6,013 bases of DNA from DAIRDK01 sp035403225 (GTDB lineage Bacteria > Bacteroidota > Bacteroidia > Bacteroidales > FEN-979). Shown piece by piece: positions 1-5,983 of this stretch; positions within the stretch are counted from its first letter, which is position 1, and every line of letters starts with the position of its first letter. A program made the position numbers and the translations under genes. The notes under the pieces were generated by a model. The model saw only the letters and a list, made by a program, of their open reading frames with translations, had not been told where the DNA came from and searched no databases. The stretch covers positions 1-6,013 of the forward strand of contig DAONET010000063.1 in the NCBI GenBank assembly GCA_035403225.1, written 5' to 3'.

Positions 1-1
1 G

Positions 2-33
2 AGGACAGTGAGGGAACTAATCCCTCACTTCCT
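2..33. terminator. Strong hairpin at left edge, possible terminator of an off-window gene
   Basis: Arms AGTGAGGGA (7-15) and TCCCTCACT (21-29) pair perfectly around the 5-nt loop ACTAA. The stem extends by AGGA (2-5) with TCCT (30-33) across a bulged C6, giving 13 pairs. No T-run follows on either strand, so a classical Rho-independent terminator is not proven. It lies about 185 bases beyond the stop of the minus-strand operon, so it more likely ends a plus-strand gene left of the window, or serves both directions. Confidence 0.45.
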
Positions 34-122
34 ACTCGATGAAAATCAGAAGGTTAGAAAACGATAAAGAACGATGTAAAATGGTGTATAACAATTAGAT
101 ATACTTCATCTCAGAAATTTTG

Positions 123-142
123 TCATCTACTTAGTTAGATGA
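123..142. repeat. Perfect 7-bp inverted repeat in 3' intergenic region
   Basis: TCATCTA (123-129) and TAGATGA (136-142) form a stem around a 6-nt loop. It lies downstream of the minus-strand operon, but no T-run follows on that strand, so it is a weak terminator candidate. The rest of 1-216 has no convincing open reading frame or RNA gene. Confidence 0.35.
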
Positions 143-203
143 TATTTATCACTCACCCTTCATTCCCGTTAGTCGGGTCCTCATGGTCCGGAGACATAGA
201 TTC

Positions 204-223
204 CCGGTAAAATCCCTTACCGG
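204..223. repeat. Inverted repeat spanning the stop codon of the second minus-strand gene
   Basis: CCGGTAA (204-210) and TTACCGG (217-223) form a 7-bp stem with a 6-nt loop. The right arm contains the TAA stop codon (217-219) of the minus-strand gene and its last arginine codon. Such a stem could protect the 3' end of the mRNA or weakly stop transcription. There is no T-run downstream on the minus strand, so the role is open. Confidence 0.35.
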
Positions 224-1005
224 AAGGCCGGCACGCGGAACATCTGCCGTGGTCCCTGGCTGATGCCCATTTTCTTTGACCTGCGGTCCTCGAATTCCAC
301 ATCCACAAAATAGAAAGGTACCAACAGATCAGGGCCGCCCCGGTATTCATCCGCAAAATAGGAGAGACGGATTCCCGACACGGTGACACGTTGTTTCAGG
401 TCGCGCCGGGAAGTCAGTTTGTCTTTAATGACCTTCACCACTTCCTCTTCTTCCACCAGGGTCCGTTCCTCATGCAAACCGATCTCACCCCAGATGCCGC
501 AATGCATCAGGGCCGGCTGTTCGGTCTTTTTAAAAACCATCCTGATCCGGGCCCGGGGGCCGCCGACGGTAATGCCGTTCAACGAGATGGATGAAAAGAC
601 CGTTGTTTCGGAAGGCTTTTGTTCGCGTTCTTTTCCGTCAAAAACGAAAGCTGAGCCGGAAGAGACTTCCATTTCAAGACGAAGGTTGATTCGTTTATCG
701 TCGGGGGGGTCAGGCAGAAGATGGAATTCCCTGAACAGGGTGTCGGACCATTTTTTGACGGTAGCAGGATCGGGGGGCTTGTTGACCAATTCCCCCAGGC
801 TGACGTTCTGATCGGTAAAAAAAAGCAATCCGCCGAAACGGGCGCCTGGTTGTGCATATGCTATGGCCCTGATCTTATCAAAGGCAGCCATGGCATCTTC
901 CGTCTCTACCATTTTTTCATGAATCCCCAGGTGGCCGGCCAATCTGGAAAAATGCTCCCGATCCATCCGCCGGGGCTTTGTTCTGAAAATCATCACCTTT
1001 TTCAT
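217..1005 (-). CDS. Uncharacterised protein, likely functional partner of the DUF6345-like protein
   Basis: Function unknown. The product is 262 aa if translation begins at the second of two close ATGs. AAAAGGAGG (1012-1020) abuts the first ATG (1009-1011) with no spacer but sits an ideal 6 nt before the ATG at 1003-1005, so the latter is preferred; the longer form has 264 aa. There is no signal peptide or membrane segment, so it is probably cytoplasmic. Visible features (264-aa numbering): a basic N-terminus; a stretch NGITVGGPRARIRMVF (145-160); an acidic run EEEE (187-190) followed by a predicted helix; then LSYFADEY (216-223) and PDLLVPFYFVDVEF (227-240), and a basic end with RQMFRVPA. 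From memory, the order 'NGI-V-GP-AR', glutamate-rich helix, 'L-YFA' and 'LLVPFY' resembles the region that precedes DUF6345 in longer single-chain proteins. That match is recollection, not a search. It is the second gene of an operon: the upstream stop is only about 22 bases from this start. Calling it a DUF6345 partner is inference; that it is a real gene is well supported by the ribosome site and coupling. Confidence 0.8.
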   Translation of the reverse strand: MKKVMIFRTKPRRMDREHFSRLAGHLGIHEKMVETEDAMAAFDKIRAIAYAQPGARFGGLLFFTDQNVSLGELVNKPPDPATVKKWSDTLFREFHLLPDPPDDKRINLRLEMEVSSGSAFVFDGKEREQKPSETTVFSSISLNGITVGGPRARIRMVFKKTEQPALMHCGIWGEIGLHEERTLVEEEEVVKVIKDKLTSRRDLKQRVTVSGIRLSYFADEYRGGPDLLVPFYFVDVEFEDRRSKKMGISQGPRQMFRVPAFR

Positions 1006-1011
1006 TCTCAT

Positions 1012-1020
1012 CCTCCTTTT
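1012..1020 (-). promoter_or_regulatory. Strong ribosome binding site that decides the start of the second minus-strand gene
   Basis: On the minus strand this reads AAAAGGAGG and is followed at once by ATGAGAATG. AGGAGG is 0 nt from the first ATG and 6 nt from the second, so the second is favoured. The site fills the short gap between the two operon genes, which fits independent or coupled reinitiation. Confidence 0.75.
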
Positions 1021-1027
1021 CCGTTAA

Positions 1028-1819
1028 TCAGCATGTACATGCGATCCATGTCCACATAAACCATGCGGCAGAACCGGGACGCGGATCAGGGCTCACATGG
1101 CCGTGCCCGTGGATATAATCATTTTGTGTATCGGTGCCTTCGGTGTTTGCGAACATCACGGCGCTGATAACGCTGTCGGGTTGTACCAGGTAGGCCATTT
1201 CGAACCAGGCATCGATGACTTTGAAAGGGAAACGCCCCGGGATCATGAACTCCGGGAACCCGTAAATGACGGTCATCCACCGGCCATCGCACAACGAAGC
1301 AAAATATTTGCCCGGGGTGGCGACATCCTGACTGGTAGTGACAAAGCTGCACATGATGTGCAGTCCCTGGAACGCTTCAGCCCAGCGGTCGAATACATCG
1401 TACGTTATTCCCGACCGGTCGGCCTCCAGTTGAAGAGTATTGCACACTTCGAATGCGATCCATTCCAGGTTATTCCTGCCCAGACGGAGATCTCCGTTAT
1501 CGGCACCGGAATAGTAATCGGATTCAAGCCGGTCATCGTCGGGAACATCACAGCGGAAAAAGGCGGCCACAAAAGGCCCGCCGTGACCGGTGAAATAGGC
1601 AAAATCGACGGTATCGATCCATTGATCGGCCGTACCGCCTTTATCGGGCCGCTTGAAATCCTCTTCCCAGGCATTGGTGTCACCGAAATTGAATGCCCCC
1701 GTCCACCCGTCATGATTCACCAACTCATGGAAAAAACCTCCGGCATCCTCATGCTCATGGACAAGCGTGTTGTGGCAATCATAATTATTGATCCATTCAA
1801 CAGCTACTTTTTTCGACAT
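1028..1819 (-). CDS. DUF6345-like protein with a possible caspase/gingipain-like His-Cys pair
   Basis: A 263-aa protein without signal peptide or membrane helix, probably cytoplasmic. I recognise the pattern of the uncharacterised family DUF6345: VAVEWINNY near the N-terminus; GWTGAFNFGDTNAWEEDF (38-55); VDFAYFTGHGGP (71-82); LEWIAFEVCNTLQL (118-131); a tryptophan followed by FQGLHIMCSF (150-159); and a C-terminal segment with repeated glycine and histidine. A hydrophobic strand ending in His-Gly (H79) and a second ending in Cys (C126), 47 residues apart, is the layout of clan CD cysteine peptidases (caspases, gingipains, separase, CHAT). The following GLHIMCSF could be the next core strand. 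Peptidase activity is inference; the family has no function I know of. The start is secure: AAAGGAGG lies 7 nt before the ATG. It is first in a two-gene operon. A 256-codon plus-strand frame covers the same DNA but lacks family motifs and a ribosome site. Confidence 0.85.
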   Translation of the reverse strand: MSKKVAVEWINNYDCHNTLVHEHEDAGGFFHELVNHDGWTGAFNFGDTNAWEEDFKRPDKGGTADQWIDTVDFAYFTGHGGPFVAAFFRCDVPDDDRLESDYYSGADNGDLRLGRNNLEWIAFEVCNTLQLEADRSGITYDVFDRWAEAFQGLHIMCSFVTTSQDVATPGKYFASLCDGRWMTVIYGFPEFMIPGRFPFKVIDAWFEMAYLVQPDSVISAVMFANTEGTDTQNDYIHGHGHVSPDPRPGSAAWFMWTWIACTC

Positions 1820-1826
1820 GATTTAT

Positions 1827-1834
1827 CCTCCTTT
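1827..1834 (-). promoter_or_regulatory. Near-perfect ribosome binding site of the DUF6345-like gene
   Basis: Minus strand AAAGGAGG, then a 7-nt spacer ATAAATC, then ATG. Such strong Shine-Dalgarno sites are uncommon in Bacteroidota, where most genes lack one. Both genes of this operon have one, while the large plus-strand gene does not. Confidence 0.8.
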
Positions 1835-1846
1835 CTAATGAATGAT

Positions 1847-1901
1847 CAAATATTTACTGATAATTAAAGGTATTGTAAATGAGGTAGTAAATCAATCCCA
1901 A
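1847..1901 (-). promoter_or_regulatory. Possible promoter(s) of the minus-strand operon (weak)
   Basis: Two weak candidates overlap. One resembles the Bacteroidota type: AATATTTG (1847-1854, one mismatch to TAnnTTTG) with TTTA 21 nt upstream (1876-1879, one mismatch to TTTG). The other resembles a sigma-70 promoter: TACAAT (1872-1877) and TTGGGA (1896-1901) with an 18-nt spacer. Neither is decisive. Either would give a short leader of roughly 20-45 nt ahead of the ribosome site. Confidence 0.25.
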
Positions 1902-1905
1902 TAAG

Positions 1906-1915
1906 TGATTAATCA
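1906..1915. promoter_or_regulatory. Perfect 10-bp palindrome, possible operator
   Basis: TGATTAATCA is fully self-complementary. It lies just upstream of the possible -35 element of the minus-strand operon, where a dimeric regulator could bind. In AT-rich DNA a 10-bp palindrome can occur by chance, so this is only a candidate. Confidence 0.25.
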
Positions 1916-1916
1916 G

Positions 1917-1973
1917 AAGTAATGATTTTTTTATCGCATGCTGAAACGCTGAATTGCTTGAATTTCATTACTT
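1917..1973. repeat. Spaced perfect 9-bp inverted repeat in the divergent intergenic region
   Basis: AAGTAATGA (1917-1925) and TCATTACTT (1965-1973) are exact reverse complements separated by 39 nt. The spacer holds a T-run (1926-1932) and ATCGCATG (1933-1940), which recurs just outside the repeat at 1982-1989. Two matching half-sites between divergent genes could be bound by a looping regulator, but no known site is recognised. Confidence 0.3.
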
Positions 1974-2010
1974 TAAACCTGATCGCATGAGAAATATATC
2001 AATAACATAA

Positions 2011-2033
2011 CAAACCGAAGGAGAAAAGGTTTG
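2011..2033. promoter_or_regulatory. Inverted repeat overlapping the -33 element of the plus-strand promoter
   Basis: CAAACC (2011-2016) and GGTTTG (2028-2033) are exact reverse complements with 11 nt between them. The right arm contains the TTTG of the -33 element, so a protein bound here would touch the promoter. It is a short repeat and may be coincidental. Confidence 0.3.
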
Positions 2034-2061
2034 GATTTTTCTCTTTGTTTGATTATATTTG
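2030..2061 (+). promoter_or_regulatory. Bacteroidota-type promoter of the T9SS-sorted protein gene
   Basis: TTTG (2030-2033), a 20-nt spacer and TATATTTG (2054-2061) match the known Bacteroidota primary sigma factor consensus (TTTG at -33, TAnnTTTG at -7) without mismatch. Transcription would start around 2066-2070, pointing toward the large gene at 2493. This leaves a leader of about 425 nt. No equally good promoter is visible closer to the gene. Confidence 0.6.
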
Positions 2062-2222
2062 TTCTTAATAAATGGTAATAAATAAGCAAGGATGAAGAGA
2101 GAGTTGAAAAGGTTGGTTTGTACGTGGGAGTGGTGAGATAGTATGAAGATTGAGAGATAACATTACCATAACGTTGCTGCCTTAAAAAATCCTTCCTATA
2201 CCCCATTCCCGGGTTCAAATCA

Positions 2223-2291
2223 GGAACTCCGGAAATCTGACACAGGCATGTTTTGCGGTTGCCGGTAGAAAACCAGATTTTCGGGGATTCC
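2223..2291 (+). promoter_or_regulatory. Strong predicted RNA stem-loop in the leader
   Basis: GGAACTCCGGAAATCTG (2223-2239) pairs with CAGATTTTCGGGGATTCC (2274-2291): 15 Watson-Crick pairs, two G-U wobbles (2232/2281 and 2228/2285) and one bulged A (2287). The 34-nt loop holds an inner GGCA/TGCC pairing (2245-2248 with 2260-2263). The wobbles would be A-C mismatches in the opposite transcript, so the structure favours plus-strand RNA. It begins about 155 nt after the predicted transcription start. It matches no riboswitch class I know. A mobile palindromic repeat is the alternative. Confidence 0.4.
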
Positions 2292-2492
2292 GCTACAAGC
2301 AGGTTTCTGCATTTTATGTTGGCCGGTCGAAAAAACACCTTCGCTCCGGATGAGAAGAGTATGCCGATTGGAAACCAAAATGATCCGTTTCATGAGGAAA
2401 AACGAAACCATGTTTCAGGCCCGGAAGACCAGGTCTTTTGGCCCTGCTTAAAAGGAAGTCGCATTAAACAGACAGTATGTAACAAAAAGTTT

Positions 2493-2585
2493 ATGAAAAC
2501 GAAAGAAATTCATTGTCACAGCAAAGGATTAGTGAAATGGTTAATCCTTTGCTTTATGTTATTCTTCACGAACATGGCCCTGGCA
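2493..2585 (+). other. Sec signal peptide of the large secreted protein
   Basis: Residues 1-31: a basic and polar start (MKTKEIHCHSKG), a hydrophobic core LILCFMLFF, and a signal peptidase I site ALA|Q with cleavage before Q32. There is no lipobox cysteine after the core, so it is not a lipoprotein. A Sec signal is required for T9SS substrates, in agreement with the C-terminus. Confidence 0.85.
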
Positions 2586-5500
2586 CAGTTTGATAAGCCG
2601 GGGAATGTACCTGTCTTGTGGCCAACCGGAGGATTTGGCGTTGATGGCGATGGATACACCAATATCTGGAACCCGCCATTCACGCACAATAATATCGGTG
2701 ACTGGTATGATTCGATCCCTGTTCCTTATCCTGGTTCCGGAGAACCCGTATTCGACGGCACCGGAGCAGTAATTTCTCCCCCTTCAGCAGATATAGCAGT
2801 GATTGCTCATTTTACCGATGGATTTAAAAACGACGGTTTGGGAGGGGACCTGTCCGTCTTTGATCAAAGCAATAAAATCAGCGATAACCCCAATACCTAT
2901 CTTGTCAAGCCGGGAAGTGTGCCCCCCAAAGATGATATGCAACACGCTACCGGCATTTTTACCTGGGGAAATCCGGCGCTGGGTCCTATTACGGGACCTA
3001 ATATCGGTTTTGACACCATCGGAGATACAAACGATTTGTGGTGTGTATTTGCTTGCGACCGTTGGAAGGTAAACGGATCTTCGTATGTCGACTTCGAATT
3101 CAACCAGGATTCGATCGTCCTGAACACAACCACCGGAGTGATGACTTCTTATGCACCTGCAACTGATGCGGATGGCGATCCCACCGGTGGAAGAAACCCC
3201 GGTGATTTTTTGATCACCATCGAATTTACCCAGGGAGGCGCTGTTGGCAATGTATGGGTGGATAAATGGTTGAAAGATGGCTTACATACCGCTTATTCCT
3301 GGCATACACAGGATATCAGTACAGCGGCATATGCCAAGACCATTTACATGGTGTTCAATAAAGTGATAACAAACGTCCCCTGGAAAATTTATGACCAGGA
3401 ATCGATCCCTGGTTCCGATCCGCCTCTTTATCAGTATGCCATCAACCAGTTTGCGGAAGGCGCTATCAACCTTGGTAAGCTGATGCTGGGCGCTCAGGGT
3501 CCCTGCAAGACTGTTGCTACCATCTGGGCTCGCACCAAAAGTTCGCATTCTCCCACCGCCGAACTGAAGGACCTGGCTGGTATCGCAACATTGGATATTC
3601 CTGTCCCTACCCCGGAAGTGACGTGTGCACAACCTGTCGAGTTGCAGGCTTGTACTCCACTGGCAGAGATCGAAACGGCTTGGGATAACTGGAGAACTGG
3701 ATTCTCGGCTTCCGGCGGGACACCTCCGGTTGATACTACTTACGACCGGGCGGTACCCGAAACAGTACCGGCAAACCTTGAATGCGGAGGCGTGTTTACC
3801 CTGAAATTTAAAGCAGTGGATCTTTGCGGGAAAGCCGATTCCTGCACCTCCACCTTTACAGTCGGTACACCTGATCCGGTAGTGATTGATAATGCCGAAA
3901 ACCTGACCACCGATGCTTGCGACTATGCCAACCAGGCAGCCGCCGACCTGGCGTTTGCCAACTGGCTGGCAACAGCCGATGTGAGCGGCGGATGCGATCC
4001 GACCTCGACGCCTGATATCACCACGGCTCCTCCTTATTGCGGCGGAGAAGTGACGGTGACCTGGACCATTGCCGACCACTGCTATGCAGGATCGACCTAT
4101 GCCGCCACGTTCACCATCACGGCGCCCGATCCGGTTGTGATTGATTATGCCGAAGATCAGACCACCGATGCCTGCGACTATGCCAACCAGGCAGCCGCCG
4201 ACCTGGCGTTTGCCAACTGGCTGGCAACAGCCGGTGTGAGTGGCGGATGCGATCCGACCTCGACGCCTGATATCACCACAGCTCCTCCGTATTGCGGCGG
4301 AGAAGTGACGGTGACCTGGACCATTGCCGACCACTGCTATGCAGNNNNNNNNNNNNNNNNNNNNNNNNNNNNNNNNNNNNNNNNNNNNNNNNNNNNNNNN
4401 NNNNNNNNNNNNNNNNNNNNNNNNNNNNNNNNNNNNNNNNNNNNCCAACCAGGCAGCCGCCGACCTGGCGTTTGCCAACTGGCTGGCGACGGCCGGTGTG
4501 AGCGGCGGATGCGATCCGACCTCGACGCCTGATATCACCACGGCTCCTCCTTATTGCGGCGGAGAAGTGACGGTGACCTGGACCATTGCCGACCACTGCT
4601 ATGCAGGATCGACCTATGCCGCCACGTTCACCATCACGGCGCCCGATCCGGTTGTGATTGATTATGCCGAAGATATGACCGTTCCCGCATGTACATACGC
4701 GAACCAGGCAGAAGCGGATCTGGCATTTGCCAACTGGCTGGCGACGGCCGGTGTAAGCGGCGGATGCGATCCTACGTCGACGCCCGATATCACCACCGGA
4801 CCTCCGTATTGCGGCGGAGCAGTGACGGTGACCTGGACCATTGCCGACCACTGCTATGCAGGATCGACCTATGCGGCCACGTTCACTATCGAAGCTCCCA
4901 ACCCGATTGTTGTCTATTGTCCCGATACTGTATTGTTACCGGCCTGTACACCGGCTGAGAACATTATTGCTGCTTACGATGCATGGAAAGCCAGTTTCAT
5001 GAAGTCAGGAGATTGTATCCTTTCGGATAACATGGCAGACTTCCCCCCGTTGGTCATCAACGCGGATTACTCTGTGAACCTGAGTTTCACTTATATTGTA
5101 ACGGGACTCTGCGATAACACCCCGCATCAGTGCTCTTCGTCCTTCACTGTTCCTCCCTGTGCGCCGAATTGTGAAACTGCCTATGGAACATTGGGGAACG
5201 CGAATGCTTATTGCTTCTACAATTATGGATTCAATAACTGGGGATGGTCGAATAAAATCACTGCTGACGGGATATATACGTTGCCGCTCTATCAAGGTAA
5301 TCCGTCCTGCACTCCTAACCCGGCAAATCTGGTCGGTGTGGTAACCGCCACGATGGCCGCCGGGACGCTGACCGTGCATTACCAGACAGATCCGGGCTTC
5401 TCGATGAATGAAGTCCATACCTATGCCGGATGTCTCATGTTCCCCTTGGGCAATAACGGGAAACCGACAGTTGCACCGGGACAATATACATTCAATGCAA

Positions 5501-5934
5501 GTTCGTTGGACTACATCAGCGAGTTGACCGTGACCTTCACAGGAGTAACATTCCCGTGCTATCTCATCGCTCATGCAAAGGCCTGTGATATGCAAGGCGC
5601 CGGTTCCGAAACATTCGGACCCGTCGGTTTCGAATGCAATCCTCCGAAAGGACATGGTAAGACCGATGCGATGGTTAACATGACCGTCAGACCGAACCCC
5701 TTCTTCACTTCGACCAATATCGATTTCAGTTTGTCGTATGATGGAAATGCAACCGTGGAGGTGTTTAACACACTTGGCATGAAGATGGTCACTCTCTTCA
5801 GCGGTGATGTCAGCGCCAATGAAGTGAAAACCGTAAGGTTCACTCCGCCTGATGGAACCGGAGAGGGTGTGTTCTTCTGCATCATCCGCACCGAAAGAGA
5901 AACGGTTGTACAACGGTTGATTCTGGTGAAGTAG
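2493..5934 (+). CDS. Large secreted T9SS-sorted protein with HYR-like repeats (interrupted by assembly gap)
   Basis: A probable surface-displayed adhesin or structural protein, exported by Sec and then by the type IX secretion system. With the gap set to 93 bases it has 1144 aa. Layout: signal peptide 1-31; conserved N-terminal module about 33-370, with DDMQHATG (147-154), WCVFACDRW (183-191), YVDFEFNQ (198-205), GDFLITIEF (237-245), FAEGAINL (320-327) and RTKSSHSPTAELKD (347-360); HYR-like cap 372-459; core repeats 460-799; second cap 800-887; a cysteine-rich module from 891 with NNWGWSN, LYQGNPSC, EVHTYAG and VAPGQYTF; sorting domain about 1061-1144. The N-terminal module and the WGWS/APGQY module resemble, from memory, conserved unnamed regions of secreted Bacteroidota proteins. 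No catalytic motif is seen. The start at 2493 is chosen because the signal peptide begins there; no Shine-Dalgarno site is present, as usual for the phylum. The left part (to 4344) and right part (from 4445) are out of phase by one base only because the N-run is a placeholder; it is not a frameshift. Confidence 0.85.
3606..3869 (+). repeat. Diverged N-terminal HYR-like cap repeat
   Basis: 88 residues (372-459) with the frame of the core repeat but a different sequence: QACTPLAEIETAWDNW in place of ACDYANQAAADLAFANW, a conserved CGG and a final TSTFTV. The second core cysteine (GGCDP) is replaced by GGTPP, while extra cysteines occur near both ends. It resembles the C-terminal cap (LPACTPAENIIAAYDAW) more than the core repeats beside it. 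Confidence 0.7.
3870..4896 (+). repeat. Core tandem array of 255-bp (85-residue) HYR-like repeats
   Basis: Units start at 3870, 4125, (4387 projected back through the gap) and 4642. Each 85-residue unit has four cysteines, at 17, 42, 57 and 71 in the unit (ACD, GGCD, YCGG, DHCY), and ends in TYAATFTI. Unit 1 and the visible part of unit 3 differ at 3 of 197 bases; units 1 and 2 differ at 4 positions in the same stretch. Unit 4 is more diverged in its first half but close to the others in its second. The cysteine pattern and the 'CDYANQAA...FANWL' start fit the HYR-like domain common in Bacteroidota secreted proteins. Unit number is uncertain because the gap lies inside the array. Confidence 0.85.
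4345..4444. other. Assembly gap (100 Ns) inside the repeat array
   Basis: Exactly 100 Ns, the usual scaffold placeholder. The left sequence stops in unit residue 74 and the right resumes in unit residue 20. The missing part of one unit is therefore 93 bases, and any true gap must be 93 + 255n. With 93 bases the two halves of the gene join in one frame. Confidence 0.95.
4897..5160 (+). repeat. Diverged C-terminal HYR-like cap repeat
   Basis: 88 residues (800-887) starting PNPIVVYCPD and ending SSFTVPPC. It keeps the overall shape (PAC at 17, GDC near 40, LCDN near 72, final SSFTV) but lacks the YCGG motif of the core units. Its sequence LPACTPAENIIAAYDAW is close to the N-terminal cap, so the two caps appear to form their own subclass flanking the core. 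Confidence 0.65.
5680..5931 (+). other. T9SS type A C-terminal sorting domain
   Basis: Residues about 1061-1144: VRPNPF near the start, a β-rich middle with VEVFNTLGMKMVTLF, then GEGVFFCIIRTERETVVQRLILVK at the end in the usual 'G-F-(Y/F)-...-T-...-LI-K' layout. This domain directs proteins through the type IX secretion system, where it is normally removed. It is diagnostic for Bacteroidota. Confidence 0.9.
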
Positions 5935-5948
5935 GTTTTTTCTCTGTT

Positions 5949-5972
5949 GCTCACGAATGTTTTTCGTGTAGC
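5949..5972 (+). terminator. Small hairpin just after the large gene
   Basis: GCTCACGAA (5949-5957) pairs with TTCGTG (5963-5968) and AGC (5970-5972) around a 5-nt loop TGTTT, with one bulged T at 5969: nine pairs. A T-run (5936-5941) precedes it but none follows, so it is a weaker terminator candidate than the next hairpin. Confidence 0.35.
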
Positions 5973-5983
5973 ATGAATGAAGA

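Larger units (their letters stand above)
1836..2492. other. Divergent intergenic region with long plus-strand leader
   Basis: This 657-base stretch separates the minus-strand operon from the large plus-strand gene. Its left half is AT-rich and holds the candidate promoters and palindromes listed separately. The right half would be transcribed as the leader. The frame of the large gene is open back to an ATG at 2253, but the 80 codons before 2493 look non-coding and would bury the signal peptide. Two tiny frames occur in the leader: 2092-2136 (14 codons, MKRELKRLVCTWEW) and 2143-2160 (5 codons). A small hairpin GAAAC/GTTTC lies near 2405-2417. No tRNA or other RNA gene is seen. Confidence 0.6.

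Noticed and set aside
383..1059. Plus-strand open frames opposite the second minus-strand gene
   Set aside because: They overlap one another and the well-supported minus-strand gene, and show no domain or ribosome site.
1097..1867. 256-codon open frame on the plus strand
   Set aside because: It is antisense to the DUF6345-like gene, has no recognisable motifs and lacks a ribosome site, whereas the minus strand has both.
2205..2224. tRNA-like T-arm (GGGTTCAAATC)
   Set aside because: The flanking bases do not pair into a T-stem, and no acceptor, D or anticodon arms are found around it.
2253..2492. Upstream ATG at 2253 as the start of the large gene
   Set aside because: It would place 80 non-protein-like residues before a clear signal peptide that begins at 2493.
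4292..4532. Apparent frameshift and two separate genes around the Ns
   Set aside because: The phase change is explained by the 100-base placeholder; 93 bases restore one frame through the repeat unit.
3282..4541. Long minus-strand open frame across the repeats
   Set aside because: Shadow of the large gene; its repetitive Arg/His/Gly-rich translation merely mirrors the coding repeats.
3870..4896. Tandem repeats as a CRISPR array
   Set aside because: The 255-bp units are contiguous, coding, and translate to a conserved four-cysteine domain, with no spacers.
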